Assembly: GCA_949775045.1 (NCBI GenBank)
Contig: OX459095.1
Coordinates: 34,710,768-34,774,767, forward strand
Reading direction: 5' to 3'
DNA: 64,000 bases
Source: Metridium senile
Lineage: Eukaryota > Cnidaria > Anthozoa > Actiniaria > Metridiidae
In this document: one piece after another, positions 1-10,302 of the stretch
Layout of the letters: each line of letters starts with the position of its first letter
How positions within the stretch are numbered: position 1 is the first letter of the stretch
Translations under genes and position numbers: made by a program
Notes under the pieces: generated by a model
What the model was told of the DNA's origin: nothing
Database searches by the model: none
Seen by the model: only the letters and a program-made list of their open reading frames with translations

Positions 1-332
1 CGCAGACATGATGAAGTACCCCTTCCCAGGTGCTCTTGTGTTTCTCATGGTAGTTAGCTTGTCTTCTTGCAATGTAAGAATGGTTTTCATATGAGTTGAA
101 AACTGTGTGGTCTGTACTGTAACCACACCACAATTTCTAAATGACATTCGACAACTGTTATTAACTGCAATGAATGTTTGTTACTCATATACAATAACTA
201 CACTATATATTCCTTTAAACTTACCTTCAGCTCATCAACATCCCCCTTCAAAGCTTGTGCACAGTACCAAAAGCGATTAACAATAGGCTCAATCCATACT
301 TTCAAACCTGCACAACTCTTGACTTTAGCTGC
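1..332 (-). CDS. Partial uncharacterised gene: two exon-like blocks running off the window edge
   Basis: On the minus strand an open block runs from 332 down to 225. It is preceded by an acceptor-like TTTTTTAG and followed by a consensus donor GTAAGT, and encodes 36 codons including IEPIVNRFWYCAQALKG. A second block below about 136 stays open to the window edge and ends STWEGVLHHVC. Tryptophan-rich text of this kind, a '..FWYC....GD...L' block followed by 'W..VLHHVC', recalls an unnamed multi-copy family seen in cnidarian and fish genomes, probably transposon-derived. The splice phase between the two blocks does not join simply, so either the second acceptor is misplaced or the copy is decayed. 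No function is assigned. The family resemblance is from memory only. Confidence 0.4.
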
Positions 333-1375
333 CTAAAAAAGATTGCAACATGTTACTAAGTTTATAAACAAACAAGTACATATATGTGTATATCATATCA
401 ATCGTTGTGGGTAAATCATGAAATTTCAGATTACATCTTCTACTCAATAAGTCAACAGAGAAAATAGCAAAGTTCTTGAAACAGGAAAACAGACGTGGAG
501 ATGTTGTCCTTAATCGTGCACAATGCCAGGATACCAATTGTAATGCAGTTTTGATAAGATCTCCAGCTTTAGTCAAATCATCTAAGGCTATTCTTCCTGA
601 AATTGTTAATGATTGAAATATCATTGACCAATTGTCAATGGGACAGGTATTAATCATTGTTACTCCATCACTTGTTGTTTCATCTCAGGGTAATTATCAA
701 ATTAACTATCAAATTAGCTTGAGATGATATATGATTTTGTCTAGATAAATAAGAAGAAGCACAAGTGGTAAGCATAAATGCAATGTCGATTTCATCTGTA
801 GTATAACCATTGAGGCCACTAGAACTATTGCCGTTACCATGGGGGTCACTAGAACTACCACTGTTACCATGAGGGTCACTACGTGTAGAGCTGTTGAAAA
901 AAGTTGAAAAAAGTATGAGTCGAATAGCAAAAAGTAGCAAGTTGCATATGACAAAGTTGAATTTGAATGCCCAAATGTTAGATGTAAAATCTAAAACATA
1001 CAAGAGCGAACATATACTTGAAAGTCAAATAGCACATATCATGTAAAATTGGAAACTTTGAATTTTGACCCTAATTGGACGCCATAAGGCCGTACGTTTC
1101 ATGTTCATTGTGGTTAATTAATACACAACAAGAGAGACGCTCAGTTAATGAATTAATGTTTAACACAATAAGCTGGCAGGTTGAAGGTTGGTGTTGTTTA
1201 CTGTTGGCTTATACACAGTCGTATTAGAGTGATTGCCATATATGGTGTTATATGAATAGATAAATAATAATTGACCTCACATTGTGCGGTCATAACTGGA
1301 CCAATTTAAACCGTGATGAAGTCGTCATGGACACCTTGTTTTGCCTTCTTAGATGACATTCTGAACTTTGCTCGA
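333..1375. other. No supported gene
   Basis: AT-rich sequence with short chance reading frames. The minus-strand reading of 770-900 is rich in Gly, Asn and Ser because two 27-bp near-repeats (around 824-850 and 851-877, containing CCATGGGGGTCACTAGAACTA and a variant) lie in tandem. No splice-bounded exon or known domain was recognised. Confidence 0.5.
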
Positions 1376-1573
1376 TTACGGCCTCTTAACTTCTAGAGAA
1401 GCATTCAAAAGTTCTTCCTGTAAATATTCTTTGTCTGCTTTCTCGAGGGCTTTGGAGTTTTCAAACGAAGGGGTTTTATAAACTGGGTGCTGAATATTTA
1501 ATACACTGGTGACTTTCTCAGCAGCAGTGTACCCATGACTAATCACTCGTACTGCCAAAATTCGTAGAAATGA
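1376..1573 (-). pseudogene. Mutator-like transposase exon fragment
   Basis: The minus strand reads about 60 codons, AVRVISHGYTAAEKVTSVLN followed by QHPVYKTPSFENSKALEKA and ending EVKRP before a stop. In the animal 'Mutator-like transposase' proteins (Pfam PF20700 as I remember it) this region has a glycine, a short helix, then 'hNhPxPhxKxxaxxxxKxhxxA' and a tail of E/K-rich helix, which this matches in order and spacing. It would be the segment that follows the DxNTK block seen in the separate copy near 11.1 kb. No start codon is assigned: the reading continues upstream into the tandem repeat at 1549. It is an isolated exon without recognisable neighbours, so it is called a relic. Confidence 0.4.
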
Positions 1574-2105
1574 CAGTTAACATTCTTGGTATAATGTGGA
1601 AAGACCTTGTCAAAACGTGCGACTGGCACTCTTTATTTAGGCACACTTTATTTATAACAGTTCAGTCGAGGATGGACAAATACGAATTCTCCACTTCACT
1701 ATCAGAGTTACTTGATGACTCACCAGAAGATGCTGTTTCTTTGCTTGTAGGACTAGAAAACGCCTACATCTTTATTCGGCTAATTACTCGTACTGCCAAA
1801 ATTCGTAGAAATGACAGTTAACAGTCTTTGGTATAATGTGGAAAGACCTTGTCAAAACGTGCGACTGACACTCTTTATTTAGGCACACTGCAGTCCATGC
1901 TTTGCCTAAACCACGTCTCTATTCATTTTGTGATTCAACATTTGAATTTTCGCAAATTTTACAAGTAGTTGTTTTCTTCAGCTCTTTATTTATAACAGTT
2001 CAGTCGAGGATGGACAAATACGAATTCTCCACTTCACTATCGGAGTTACTTGCTGACTCACCAGAAGACGCTGTTTCTTTGCTTGTAGGACTAGAAAACC
2101 CCTAA
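1549..2105 (+). repeat. Tandem duplication (about 241 bp) carrying a short first-exon-like frame
   Basis: A unit starting at the text CTGCCAAAATTCGTAGAAAT (about 1552) recurs at about 1793, giving a period of 241 bp. Each copy contains a plus-strand ATG (1672 and 2010) opening the same peptide start, MDKYEFSTSLSELL, followed by SPEDAVSLLVGLEN. The second copy is longer: between 'GGCACAC' and 'TTTATTTATAACAG' it holds about 96 bp (1888-1983) that the first copy lacks. Because the first copy joins at a shared TTTATTTA, a deletion in copy one between short repeats is likelier than an insertion in copy two. The two copies differ by a few substitutions. Whether the peptide is a true coding exon is unknown; I do not recognise it. 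Confidence 0.7.
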
Positions 2106-2565
2106 ATCTTTATTCAGCTAGCTACAACAGCTTCACATGGCCTAGTTTCTCGGTTGTTTCTTCTTCCTCTGGCCATTCCTCGAACCACAAGCCTTTGTCG
2201 CTGTGTGCAAGTGATTTTTGTTCTTGACGATTCAATTATTTCACAGATGCCTTTCTTGGAACTTTTTTTCATTTTCTTTCTCTCCACTGCTTTTCTTTTT
2301 CTCCTTCTGACATTGAATAACATAGTTTTATAATATATAGATTTCGATGATAAACTTTGAAAGACGTGTAAACAAGTTTGCAAATAACTAGTACCAGGCT
2401 CCACAATAAATTCCCGGGAAAAAGTTAGAAGGTCGCATGACACGCTTATAGGGGGATTATAGAGGATTATGACATGACGCCTTTGTTTTTTTTGTTTGAT
2501 TTGTTGTAAAGTACTTTTTGCGCTCGATTGGATTAAATATTTTTGGAATATTATGACTGCGGACA

Positions 2566-3330
2566 ATGTCCCCTATAAGTGTAGTATATAAAAGAAATAA
2601 AATAGGTCCAAGGATGGATCCTTGTGGAACCCCACAGTTCTAAAATCGTGATGAAGTTGAAATACCTCCTTGTACACTGACCTGAAAACTTCTCTCATTC
2701 AAATAGTTTGTGAACCATTTAAGTGCATTCCCATTGATGCGAAATCTGGCGGAAAGTCAATTTAACAGAAAATCATGATTTAAAATATCGAATCCTGTAG
2801 ATAGATCAAGCAATACAAGAATAACAGAGGATTGATTGTCGAGGGCATGTAAGATGTCATTCTGCACTTTTAATAGGGCAGTTTCAACGCTATGATATTT
2901 CTTATAGGCTGATTGAAATTTCTCATGTAAGTGATTACACTCTAAGTAATCAACCAACTGAGTTGCAACGACCTTCTCAATAACTTACTGGATGTAAATG
3001 ATAAGTTTGAGACAGGTCCAAAGCTTGAAAACTCTTCATGAGACAAAGATGGCTTTATAATAATAGGTTTAACGGTTGCCTTTGTCATGTTAGATGTAAA
3101 TGTTGCTGAGCCTAAAGACAGTTTAACAATTTTAGTAATAACAGGCAGCAGGACTTTTTTAGGACAGTGCTTGGAACAGGGTCAAGATCACACCACTTTT
3201 TGACCAAAGGAAAAATAAGCTTAGAAAGATCATCAGTAGAAATATTTTTGAAAAATAAATAGTGACTGATATTAGAGTTAGAATCAAGCTGTACATCGAC
3301 GGAATCTTGAGAAGAGTGAAAAGTGGGTTT
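2566..3330 (-). pseudogene. CR1/Jockey-like LINE reverse transcriptase fragment
   Basis: Minus-strand reading gives, in order, LVDYLECNHLHEKFQSAYKK (around 2955-2890), HSVETALLKVQNDILHALDN, ILVLLDLSTGFDILNHDFLL (RT motif A, with the catalytic Asp in LDLSTGFD), then in another frame FRINGNALKWFTNYLNER and finally [15 protein letters not shown] (RT motif B region, about 2640-2590). This order and spacing is that of the fingers and palm of non-LTR reverse transcriptases of the CR1/Jockey/Rex group. The frames shift at least twice and a stop separates SVQGGISTSS from NCGVPQG. Motif C (the YADD block) should follow but is absent: after about 2566 the sequence no longer resembles RT. The element is therefore internally truncated and dead. 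Confidence 0.8.
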
Positions 3331-3520
3331 AAATAATTTTAACCTTCTTTACGAAAAAAAAAAAAACTGTTTGAAAAAAAAAGAAGAGAGTTTGCAAGTT
3401 CCTTTGCAGAGAAACATGATGGATAGAGTGGATCTGCTTTGTTATTGATCTGTTTATCAAAAGTTGAGAATAGGATTTTTTTATTAGACTTCTGTTCATA
3501 AATGATATTAGAGTAATGTT

Positions 3521-3755
3521 CATTTATGTCTCTCCCTCCACTTAATTCAATATCCCTTATACTGCATAGCCTGAGCTTTGTTTACTGGTCACAAATAACA
3601 CTGAGACTGAATGGGTTAAAATGGCTATGAAAAAACTCATAGCCGCTTTAATTATAAAAATACATAGGCATAAAGAATTTACATATCAAACCCTAAATAG
3701 GGTCAAACAAGTCTCATATAGCCCAGTAAAGGTGTGGGCATCAAACAGCCAATAT
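3521..3755. repeat. Direct repeat, copy 1 of 2
   Basis: About 235 bp, starting TTCATTTATGTCTCTCCCTC and ending near TGGGCATCAAACAGCCA, recurs in the same orientation at 5349-5582 with only a handful of differences (for example AAAAACTC versus AAAACTC and GGTCAC versus GGGCAC). The left boundary abuts the 5' side of the LINE relic. Such a pair could be solo ends of one element, two insertions of a short element, or a split terminal repeat of the YR retrotransposon downstream. The sequence does not decide between them. Confidence 0.8.
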
Positions 3756-5202
3756 AGTGGACAGGATATGGGGAGGAGGAGGAGGAGGGTGAAAGCAGAA
3801 GTTAGCGTCTTTCACAACTAATGAGTCCAGACAGAATGACCTTAACAAAGTGACCACGTGACTGGTAATCCCCTGAGGGGGTATCAGCAAATGACCTGGT
3901 CCCCATACCCCGTCCAAGCAGAATCACTTCCGGTAAAATAAATAAAATAAATGACACCGGAAATGATTCCATAACTAATTAAAACTGATAATCAAAGGCC
4001 ACCTATGGCCAACTCGTGGATCATAATTAGAACATTTTGAAAGCGCTTACAGTTTAGACCGCTCCATTACGATTATGTAATTATTTTCTCGGATTAGCTT
4101 GAGATGATTTGAAGCGAAAAATAAGTATTCAATGTTGTTGTGTTATTTGTATTTTTTTGGTTGTCGTCCGTTTCCCTTACGGTCCGTCGTTCCCTCAGTC
4201 CGTGATCCGCTGACAAGTCTGATATTTACCTGGTTCGATCTTCGGTTCGTGCAGAGATACATGCGAGTTCAAAGAGTGTCTAAGAAACAGTGTTATTAAG
4301 TTGTTCTTGCAAAATAAACGCCAGAAAAAGCAAAATAGATAGTCATTGAAGCAATTGGTGTTATATTTGAGGCGATTTGGGCTGTTGGGTGTAGTTTTTA
4401 GAGAGGCCGTTTTAGCTGTTTATTTGTTGTTGTCGAGGTCAACCTGGAGGTTTAAAACCGATCACGTTATCTCACATATTGTAAAGAAAGAAATATTACT
4501 TTCATCTACATATACATAGATCGTTAAGTTGAACTGCTAGATAATAGGGTGAAGCGATTTAAGTTTTGCGAATAAGTTTGTTGTTCTGTGTAAGAAGCTA
4601 AGAGCTCGAGAATCGCCTGTTTCAATCGCCGTTCGAATTTGTACGAATTAATAGTAGTCAATAAAATTAAACTATTGACAGATAAACTGGTTACTTTAAT
4701 CAAAAATATAAAAGAAATAATTACAATAAGCAATATATTTACCCTAAAACATCACTAAACTATTATACTGTTGTTGTCTTCACTTCTAGTGTGTATCGTA
4801 GAATGCTTACCGGAAATACTGTTAAATATGCAGTAATAACATCTTCGTCCTTTGTAACTGGTTGTGAATCCATTCCATAGCATTATGAAAGGATGGATAA
4901 AAAGTAGCTTCTGTTTATAGCAGGGAAGATATCTCGATAAATTTGATCATAATAAGTTGGCTCGCTTAGTTCGCTCGTAAATTGCATGATCTTTAGTAAA
5001 ATTCACAGTGACCATTTCCGAAAACATTCGACATAAACTTATGTGTAATTCTACTGCGAATCGTGTGGCGTGAGCACATAAAATATGAGAGTATTCGCGA
5101 TTAGTTCGACCGAAAAATCATTCCTTCAGACGAATCAAATATCCATGTGCTCGAAGTACGCTGACCGAGATCTTGGGGCTCAAAAGTTTACACTGACGAT
5201 CT
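3756..5202. other. No gene recognised
   Basis: AT-rich with no convincing exon. Small points only: an inverted pair CACTTCCGGT / ACCGGAAATG about 30 bp apart near 3926-3966, a GAGGA run at 3775-3788, and the 11-mer ACTCGTGGATC near 4013 that returns inverted near 5280-5291. The last could mark the ends of a degraded insertion lying between the two direct repeat copies. Confidence 0.5.
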
Positions 5203-5235
5203 AGTGAGTGAGCGAGTGAGTGAGTGAGTGAGTGA
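5203..5235. repeat. (GAGT)n microsatellite
   Basis: About eight consecutive GTGA/GAGT units with one GCGA interruption. Confidence 0.9.
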
Positions 5236-5348
5236 CACTTCCGGTTCAAAAGCCCCATCCCAATAACTCGAGGATCTTCGATCCACGAGTTAAAAATGAC
5301 TAAAACAAGCTTCAGGAGAGACATAAAAACCCTATTTGTAAACAAATA

Positions 5349-5582
5349 TTTCATTTATGTCTCTCCCTCCACTTAATTCAATATCCCTTATACTGCATAG
5401 TCTGAGCTCTGTTTACTGGGCACACATAACACTGAGACTGAATGGGTTAAAATGGCTATGAAAACTCATAGCCGCTTTAATTATAAAAATACATAGGCAT
5501 AAAGAATTTACATATCATACCCTAAATAGGTTCAAACAAGTCTCATATAGCCCAGTAAAGGTGTGGGCATCAAACAGCCAGA
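5349..5582. repeat. Direct repeat, copy 2 of 2
   Basis: Second copy of the 235-bp segment at 3521-3755, same orientation, starting TTTCATTTATGTCTCTCCC and ending AACAGCCA. The sequence to its right leads into the 3' flank of the YR retrotransposon. Confidence 0.8.
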
Positions 5583-5772
5583 AGCAGCATTGATATTTCA
5601 ATGGTGCTGCCCCACCCCAGGAAATGCAGTATAATTGAGGCAAATTTAACTAAAAACCTAGAGCCTAAATGGCCAATTTAGACAACAACTATTTGTCCCC
5701 TGGAGGACATATAATAACAATAACTTCGAATACATATGGGATGAAGAATTTCATCCAACCTTAAATAAGGTC

Positions 5773-6109
5773 ATGGTTGCTACCCCGGTTAGACAACCGT
5801 TATTATTTATGTACTCAGCTGTACGTTTATAGTGTAAATATATGGATAATTCATAAATTATTTGTAATTTAAAGAAATTAAGATTTGTACTTGAAATTAA
5901 AAAAGGTGAGACCTGCCCCTGTCAGACAAACACCTTCTTAATAAACGATAATTATTCATGTTTAGGATTATTACAATCATTTGAGAAATCAAATACACAT
6001 TATGGTTGCTACCCCTGTTAGACAACCAGTTTCCATGTGTACAAATATAACTATAAAGTTATTGGAAATTCAAAGAAAAAGTGTGCCTGCTGCCCCTGTA
6101 AGACAGGCA
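5773..6109. repeat. Cluster of four related short hairpins
   Basis: Four units share the loop core CCCC(T/G)GTNAGA, with a stem to each side: about 5773-5798 (GGTTG / CAACC), 5905-5935 (an outer AGGTG / CACCT), 6003-6028 (TGGTTG / CAACCA) and 6081-6109 (GTGCCTG / CAGGCAC). Spacing is roughly 135, 95 and 80 bp. Between units three and four both stem sides change together (GGTTG/CAACC to GCCTG/CAGGC), so pairing is kept although sequence differs. They lie just 3' of the YR gene of the retrotransposon on the minus strand, so they are probably part of that element's terminal region. Confidence 0.6.
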
Positions 6110-6168
6110 CAATTACCTTAAATAAATTTGCATTCATTGCCAATCCTACTACAATCACACCGCCAAAA

Positions 6169-7046
6169 TTAAGTAGAAAAACTATTTACTCGGATGTACT
6201 TAAGGAATGCATTGGACTTCCATCTGCCTAGAATTCGTATCTGTGAATCAGAGAGCCCTTGGGTGGCAGCATGCGATGCAGCCCCTATCCGAAAACTATG
6301 ACCCTTATAACGAGATGAATCAAGATTGCAATGAATCAGAGCAAGATTTAAAAATTGACAAAATTGCTCTCTTGATATGGCTTGACCACTGTTTGAATTA
6401 AAGAGTGGTCCAGGCGTGTTACCCCTAGCTCGTAAAAAATTCAGGATGATTTGCACCAGACAGATATTGTTTTGGCGATGTATAGTTATGGAAAAAGAGT
6501 TTTGATTATACTTGTGTTTTAAATAAAAAAATGTGACTTTAAGTGCCACGACTGTATTTTGTGCATCAACAAGCTCAGACAGCTGATGAAGGTGTAAGGG
6601 AGGGGTGGCATGACTGCCAGATCGAGTTGTCATCTCACTCACTCTTAAAAGGGCATAGAAAGCCAGAGATGCCATGGCCTTATATAGGGCAGCTTGGTAA
6701 TTTGTTTGCGTAACTGACTCGAAGGCTACTATGATTTGATGCAGAATAGGAAGTGTTATAGGTAAGCGGCTGTCAAGTCAAAAACCTAATTTTCCATAAC
6801 CCTTTAACATTTGCATTACAAAAAGACCTTTGCAGGGTTAGGTAGGCCGTAAAGCGTATGAGAATAGCCTATAGCAGATATATAAGTATTTACTGTGGAT
6901 GGTGCATAGTTCTGCTCGAAAAGAAAAGTTATGAAAAGAGCTAACATAGATGCTGGTATAGGTAATGGTATGGATACAATACCAAATACTGAGCTTAAAA
7001 ATAAACTACATGTATACAAATTCCATGCTCTCTTGTAAATTGGCAA
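6169..7046 (-). pseudogene. Tyrosine recombinase of the YR retrotransposon
   Basis: Two blocks. The upstream one (7046-6816) reads ASMLALFITFLFEQNYAPST then VNTYISAIGYSHTLYG, the SAM-like core-binding domain of phage-type integrases. The downstream one (6675-6169) is the catalytic domain: the first Arg in FYALLRVSEMT, then GHSFRIGAASHAATQG (His-x-x-Arg), LGRWKSNAF (Trp in the second His position, as often seen in this clade) and the nucleophile Tyr in LKYIR, ending six residues later. All catalytic positions are present. The enzyme would insert the circular cDNA by strand exchange. The 140-bp gap between the blocks contains stops and a frame change, so the gene is broken. Confidence 0.8.
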
Positions 7047-7084
7047 ATATGAAGGCTGGAGGCTAGATCTAATTAATGATCATA

Positions 7085-7724
7085 CTACATCACCCAATTT
7101 TGCGGCAGAAGATGATAAGGGATTGTGGTCGGAAATAGATTGACTGATGCTGGAGCCATCTGCTTGAATGCTGAAACCTGCAGACGAGATAAAGAGTCTG
7201 CTAAGGAATTACAAACCCCAGGGATATGCTTGGCCTTAAACAGAATGTTAAACTTCAAACAGATTGCAACCAACTTGGGAACAAAATGCATCAAGGAAAC
7301 ATCCCTACAAGACTGCTTGTTAATGACGTAAACTAATGCCTCATTGTCAGTAAAAAAATAAAACACACTGATTGCTTAAACGTTCACCCCACAGGTACAA
7401 ACTCAAAACGATTGGATAAAATTCTAAGATTGCAATGTTCAGATGTAACCAACTTTCAGGCCTTTTCCCATAGCACCAACTGTTGCCAAAAATGGCCCCA
7501 AAACCTAGTGAACCTTCTGCATCAGTGTAATGATTCAATTTATTGGAGTTAGACCAGATGTCAGGCAGAAGAAATGATTTACAGTTGTGTTTAGTCAGGA
7601 ATGAAAGCCAAACTCTTAGGTCATCTTTCACTGTTTTATTATGGCGAATCCGGTGGTGTGCCGCCTTAATGCCAATTGTCAAATCTATCAAACCACGAAG
7701 GAAAGCACGAACCGGTCTAACCAC
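7085..7724 (-). pseudogene. RNase H domain of the YR retrotransposon
   Basis: The upstream part reads LNHYTDAEGSLGFGAIFGNS (first catalytic Asp in YTDAEG), then RPESWLHLNIAILEFYPIVL with the catalytic Glu in the LEFYPI helix. A frame change near 7360 leads to FTDNEALVYVINKQSC (Asp of the third motif) and HIPGVCNSLADSLSRLQ (final Asp in the ADSLSR motif). These are the four acidic blocks of retroelement RNase H in order. A run of seven A/T bases at 7355-7362 is the likely site of the frameshift. The domain removes the RNA template during cDNA synthesis. Confidence 0.8.
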
Positions 7725-7819
7725 TGAACAGGCAAAATTTAGGAGACCTGTTAGGGTTTGAATATCTTAGAGCGTTACTTTTTTGGGGCTTAAAAAGGCA
7801 GATAGCAGACTTTTACACT

Positions 7820-8614
7820 TCAAAACTTTGTCATCAGGTAAACGAGCTTCCATGCGACATGAGTGAAGCTCAATTCCTGCAAAGGATAAAACCTGAGAGG
7901 GCCCAACTGTTTTTGTGGTGCTATGGGAATGCCGAGGTGAGAACACAAATTTAAAAATATATCCAATTGAGATTGGCAGAGTGATTGAGTAGGAGCGACA
8001 ATAAGAAAGTCATCTAGCAAATGTAGAATGCGTGAAATGGAAAATTTGTTATGGGCAACCCATTCAACTGCTGTACTTAAAGTTTCAAAAATCTGACATG
8101 AACTTGAACATCCCATAGGTAGGCAACGGTCATAATAATAATTGTTGTTCCAATGCCCAGTAGGTGATAATCTGTTGGATGAACTGGGATAATACGAAAT
8201 GCATTTTTTGTCAGTTTTTGCCAAATTCCTACCTGTGGATTTTAAAAAGCCAATTGCATCTTAAATGGTCGAGTAAGAAAGAGATGAATCCTCAGGCAAT
8301 ATACCGTCATTGACTGATGTCCCTTTTGGAAAGGACAGGTTATGTATCAAACGAAATTCACCAGGATTCTTTTTGGGAACAACACCTAGTGGTGAGATGG
8401 TAAATGTTTGGAAAGGCGGAGACTTGAAAGGTCCTGCCAGCCTATGAGATGCAAGTTCCTTAGCAAGTGTTTTGTGAACCACCTCAGGATTCTGTGATGC
8501 TGAGACCAAATTATTAGAATGCAAAGGTATTGAGGACCCAGAGTAGTCTAGACTAAAACCATTTTCAAAACCATCTTTTAGATAATCAACAGTTGAAGGG
8601 GTGTACCCTTCCAA
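7820..8614 (-). pseudogene. Reverse transcriptase of the YR retrotransposon
   Basis: The fingers part (8614-8261) contains SHRLAGPFKSPPFQTFTISP, then LGVVPKKNPGEFRLIHNLSF, the typical 'hGhVPKKxPGxxRLIxxLS' block of YR-element RTs. The palm (8224-7820) contains GCSSSCQIFETLSTAVEW and the catalytic LLDDFLIVAP (DD box in an LDDFL context, characteristic of DIRS/Ngaro rather than the YxDD of LTR elements), then QLDIFLNLCSHLGIPIAPQK. A stop and frame shift near 8225-8265 separate the halves, so it is inactive. Confidence 0.85.
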
Positions 8615-8630
8615 TAAAGTTATGAATAAT

Positions 8631-9260
8631 TCAATTTTTACCGGAGTTGGAATGCTGTGACTTAGCTGCTAGGGAACTGTTTTTTGTGTTGGACTGGTTG
8701 GTTGTTGAGCCACGAAAATTACAATTTAAAGCTTTATGGTTCCCCTTATTACACTTAAAACACTCATGCTTGAAGGAACACCCAGAACAATCCAAACCCT
8801 TGTGACAGAAGTTGTAACAGTAACCCGCAGGGATTGGTAAACGTGGTTGTGAATGGTTCTGGGGCAACATAGAGGAGTTACTGGCTGAAACTCGTGGCCG
8901 CGAGTTTAAAAAAGATTTTAGCCAAAGCTCCATGTGAATATTCCCTCTAGGATGATTTGAAGCATTTGATTGGCGTAAAAAATGATAATTCTCATCATAG
9001 TATTTCCAGTCATGACCCCTAGCAGCTAAATCATGCACTGTCTCCATGTTTTTTCCAGAGAGCCGGGGCCTCGTTCCCATATTTTTGGACATATATTCCA
9101 GCAAAAATCCTAAAAGCCTTGTCTCAGACATCAAGAGAAAATATCTTTTTAGGTTTGTTGGCTGGTTCAAGGCATAGTGAAGAAGTGCTACCGCGATCGG
9201 TCTGTTTGAGAGTAAACTGATATTGGTTTTCATTGGCTGGATTTGATAATAAAGAACCAA
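8631..9260 (-). pseudogene. Gag-like protein with CCHC zinc knuckle
   Basis: About 209 codons without an internal stop. Near the C-terminus, CFKCNKGNHKALNC is a perfect C-x2-C-x4-H-x4-C zinc knuckle, preceded by a second Cys/His-rich stretch (CYNFCHKGLDCSGCSFKHEC). The rest is polar, with an aromatic-rich middle (WKYYDENYHFLRQ) and an Asn/Ser-rich tail. Position directly upstream of the RT and the knuckle identify it as the nucleic-acid-binding gag of the YR element. The first Met is not assured: the frame may continue upstream through a splice or an older start. Confidence 0.7.
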
Positions 9261-9848
9261 TGTCTATGTATTCATTATTAGCACTAAAAAGTACTATACA
9301 ATATGTATACCTTGTTTTCCAATTGTTAATTGATGCTATTTAGCAATAATTCGTGATATTTCGTTGATGTCTATTTACAATTTTCTAAAATTGCTATTAT
9401 ATTTACCTGTTATTACGATGCTTGTTATTATGGGGGAAGGAATATTAAGCCCAGAAATTAAGCAAATTTTGCACAATTATATTTAAAAATAATAATTAAT
9501 AAGTCTTATTAATACCATAGCTATATGGTGATGAAGGCACTAAGGTAATCATGTAGAAATTAGAACTTACCCCATTTCTTTCCAATTCTGTGACATTTAA
9601 TAGGTTTTGTCAACCATCGTCAGAAATGGGTACTTGCAACCTTAGCAAAAGAAGCTGCCAGTCCGGAATGGTATTATTATTTTAATAGTTTCAACCAGCT
9701 TTTCCAGCAATTCTCTTGGAATCAATTATTGCAGTGTCTTTTTGATCCCTAAATTCCCCTCAACCTCTAAAATTACATCATGAATGACTTGTCTACTTTA
9801 ACCAGGCAGTTCCCCCTGGATAAAATACAGCACCGCGCCAAAACATTT
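9261..9848. other. 5' flank of the YR element; no gene
   Basis: AT-rich, without a convincing frame or splice sites. It may include the 5' terminal repeat of the retrotransposon, but no second copy of any part was found by eye. Confidence 0.5.
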
Positions 9849-10036
9849 AACAAATAAAACACATTTACTGTGTTTGCACAGGCTAATACAAACCGAGATG
9901 TGGTTGGGAGAATTCGAGAGCAGATCAGTGCAAACACGAGCCGCAGGCGAGTGTTTGCACCTGCTCGAGAATTCTCCCAACCACATCGAGGTTTCCATTA
10001 GCCTGTGCAAACATAGTCAATGTGTTTTATTTGTTT
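9849..10036. repeat. Imperfect palindrome (about 188 bp)
   Basis: The left arm from AACAAATAAAACACATT through TGTTTGCACAGGCTAAT and TGGTTGGGAGAATTC returns inverted on the right, ending AATGTGTTTTATTTGTT. The centre lies near 9942. The arms are near-identical over about 85 bp. The core word TGTTTGCAC returns in a small hairpin at 11212-11241, which suggests both are ends of one element around the Mutator-like exon. Confidence 0.8.
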
Positions 10037-10302
10037 TATAAAATTTTTTATTTATTTTTAATAAATAAACGATTGATTAAAACCGAAGAATTTTTAATTT
10101 AAATACAAATTCTCCTTACATTCGTGTGTATTTGAAACAACCAATCAAATCGCACGGATAAGACGCACAACCAATCAAATTGCGAGTTTGATTCATGCCT
10201 CCAAACATGAAATTGAAATTGAAAAACAAGATGGCGGCCGCAAAAAATGTGTTGTTTTCGTGATTTTTTAGATAGTTTTTAGATACTTTATACCATCACA
10301 AA

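Larger units (their letters stand above)
6169..9260 (-). mobile_element. YR retrotransposon (Ngaro/DIRS-like), decayed, minus strand
   Basis: On the minus strand, gag with a zinc knuckle (9260-8631), RT (8614-7820), RNase H (7724-7085) and tyrosine recombinase (7046-6169) follow one another, the order expected for tyrosine-recombinase retrotransposons. The parts lie in different frames with stops between, so the copy is inactive. Terminal repeats were not identified with certainty; the hairpin cluster at 5.77-6.1 kb and the direct repeats further left are candidates for the 3' end. Its sequence differs from the DIRS-like element at 59.7-64 kb, so two YR lineages are present in the window. Confidence 0.8.

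Noticed and set aside
325..657. 110-codon minus-strand frame upstream of the first exon
   Set aside because: It runs through the acceptor and intron-like sequence and has no motif; not supported as coding.
2114..2566. 150-codon minus-strand frame with a basic tail
   Set aside because: Lacks any known motif, begins where the LINE frame should carry motif C, and its Lys/Arg bias comes from a T/C-rich stretch.
5773..6109. CRISPR-like array
   Set aside because: Only four short units of unequal spacing and variable sequence in animal DNA; hairpins of a retroelement are the better reading.
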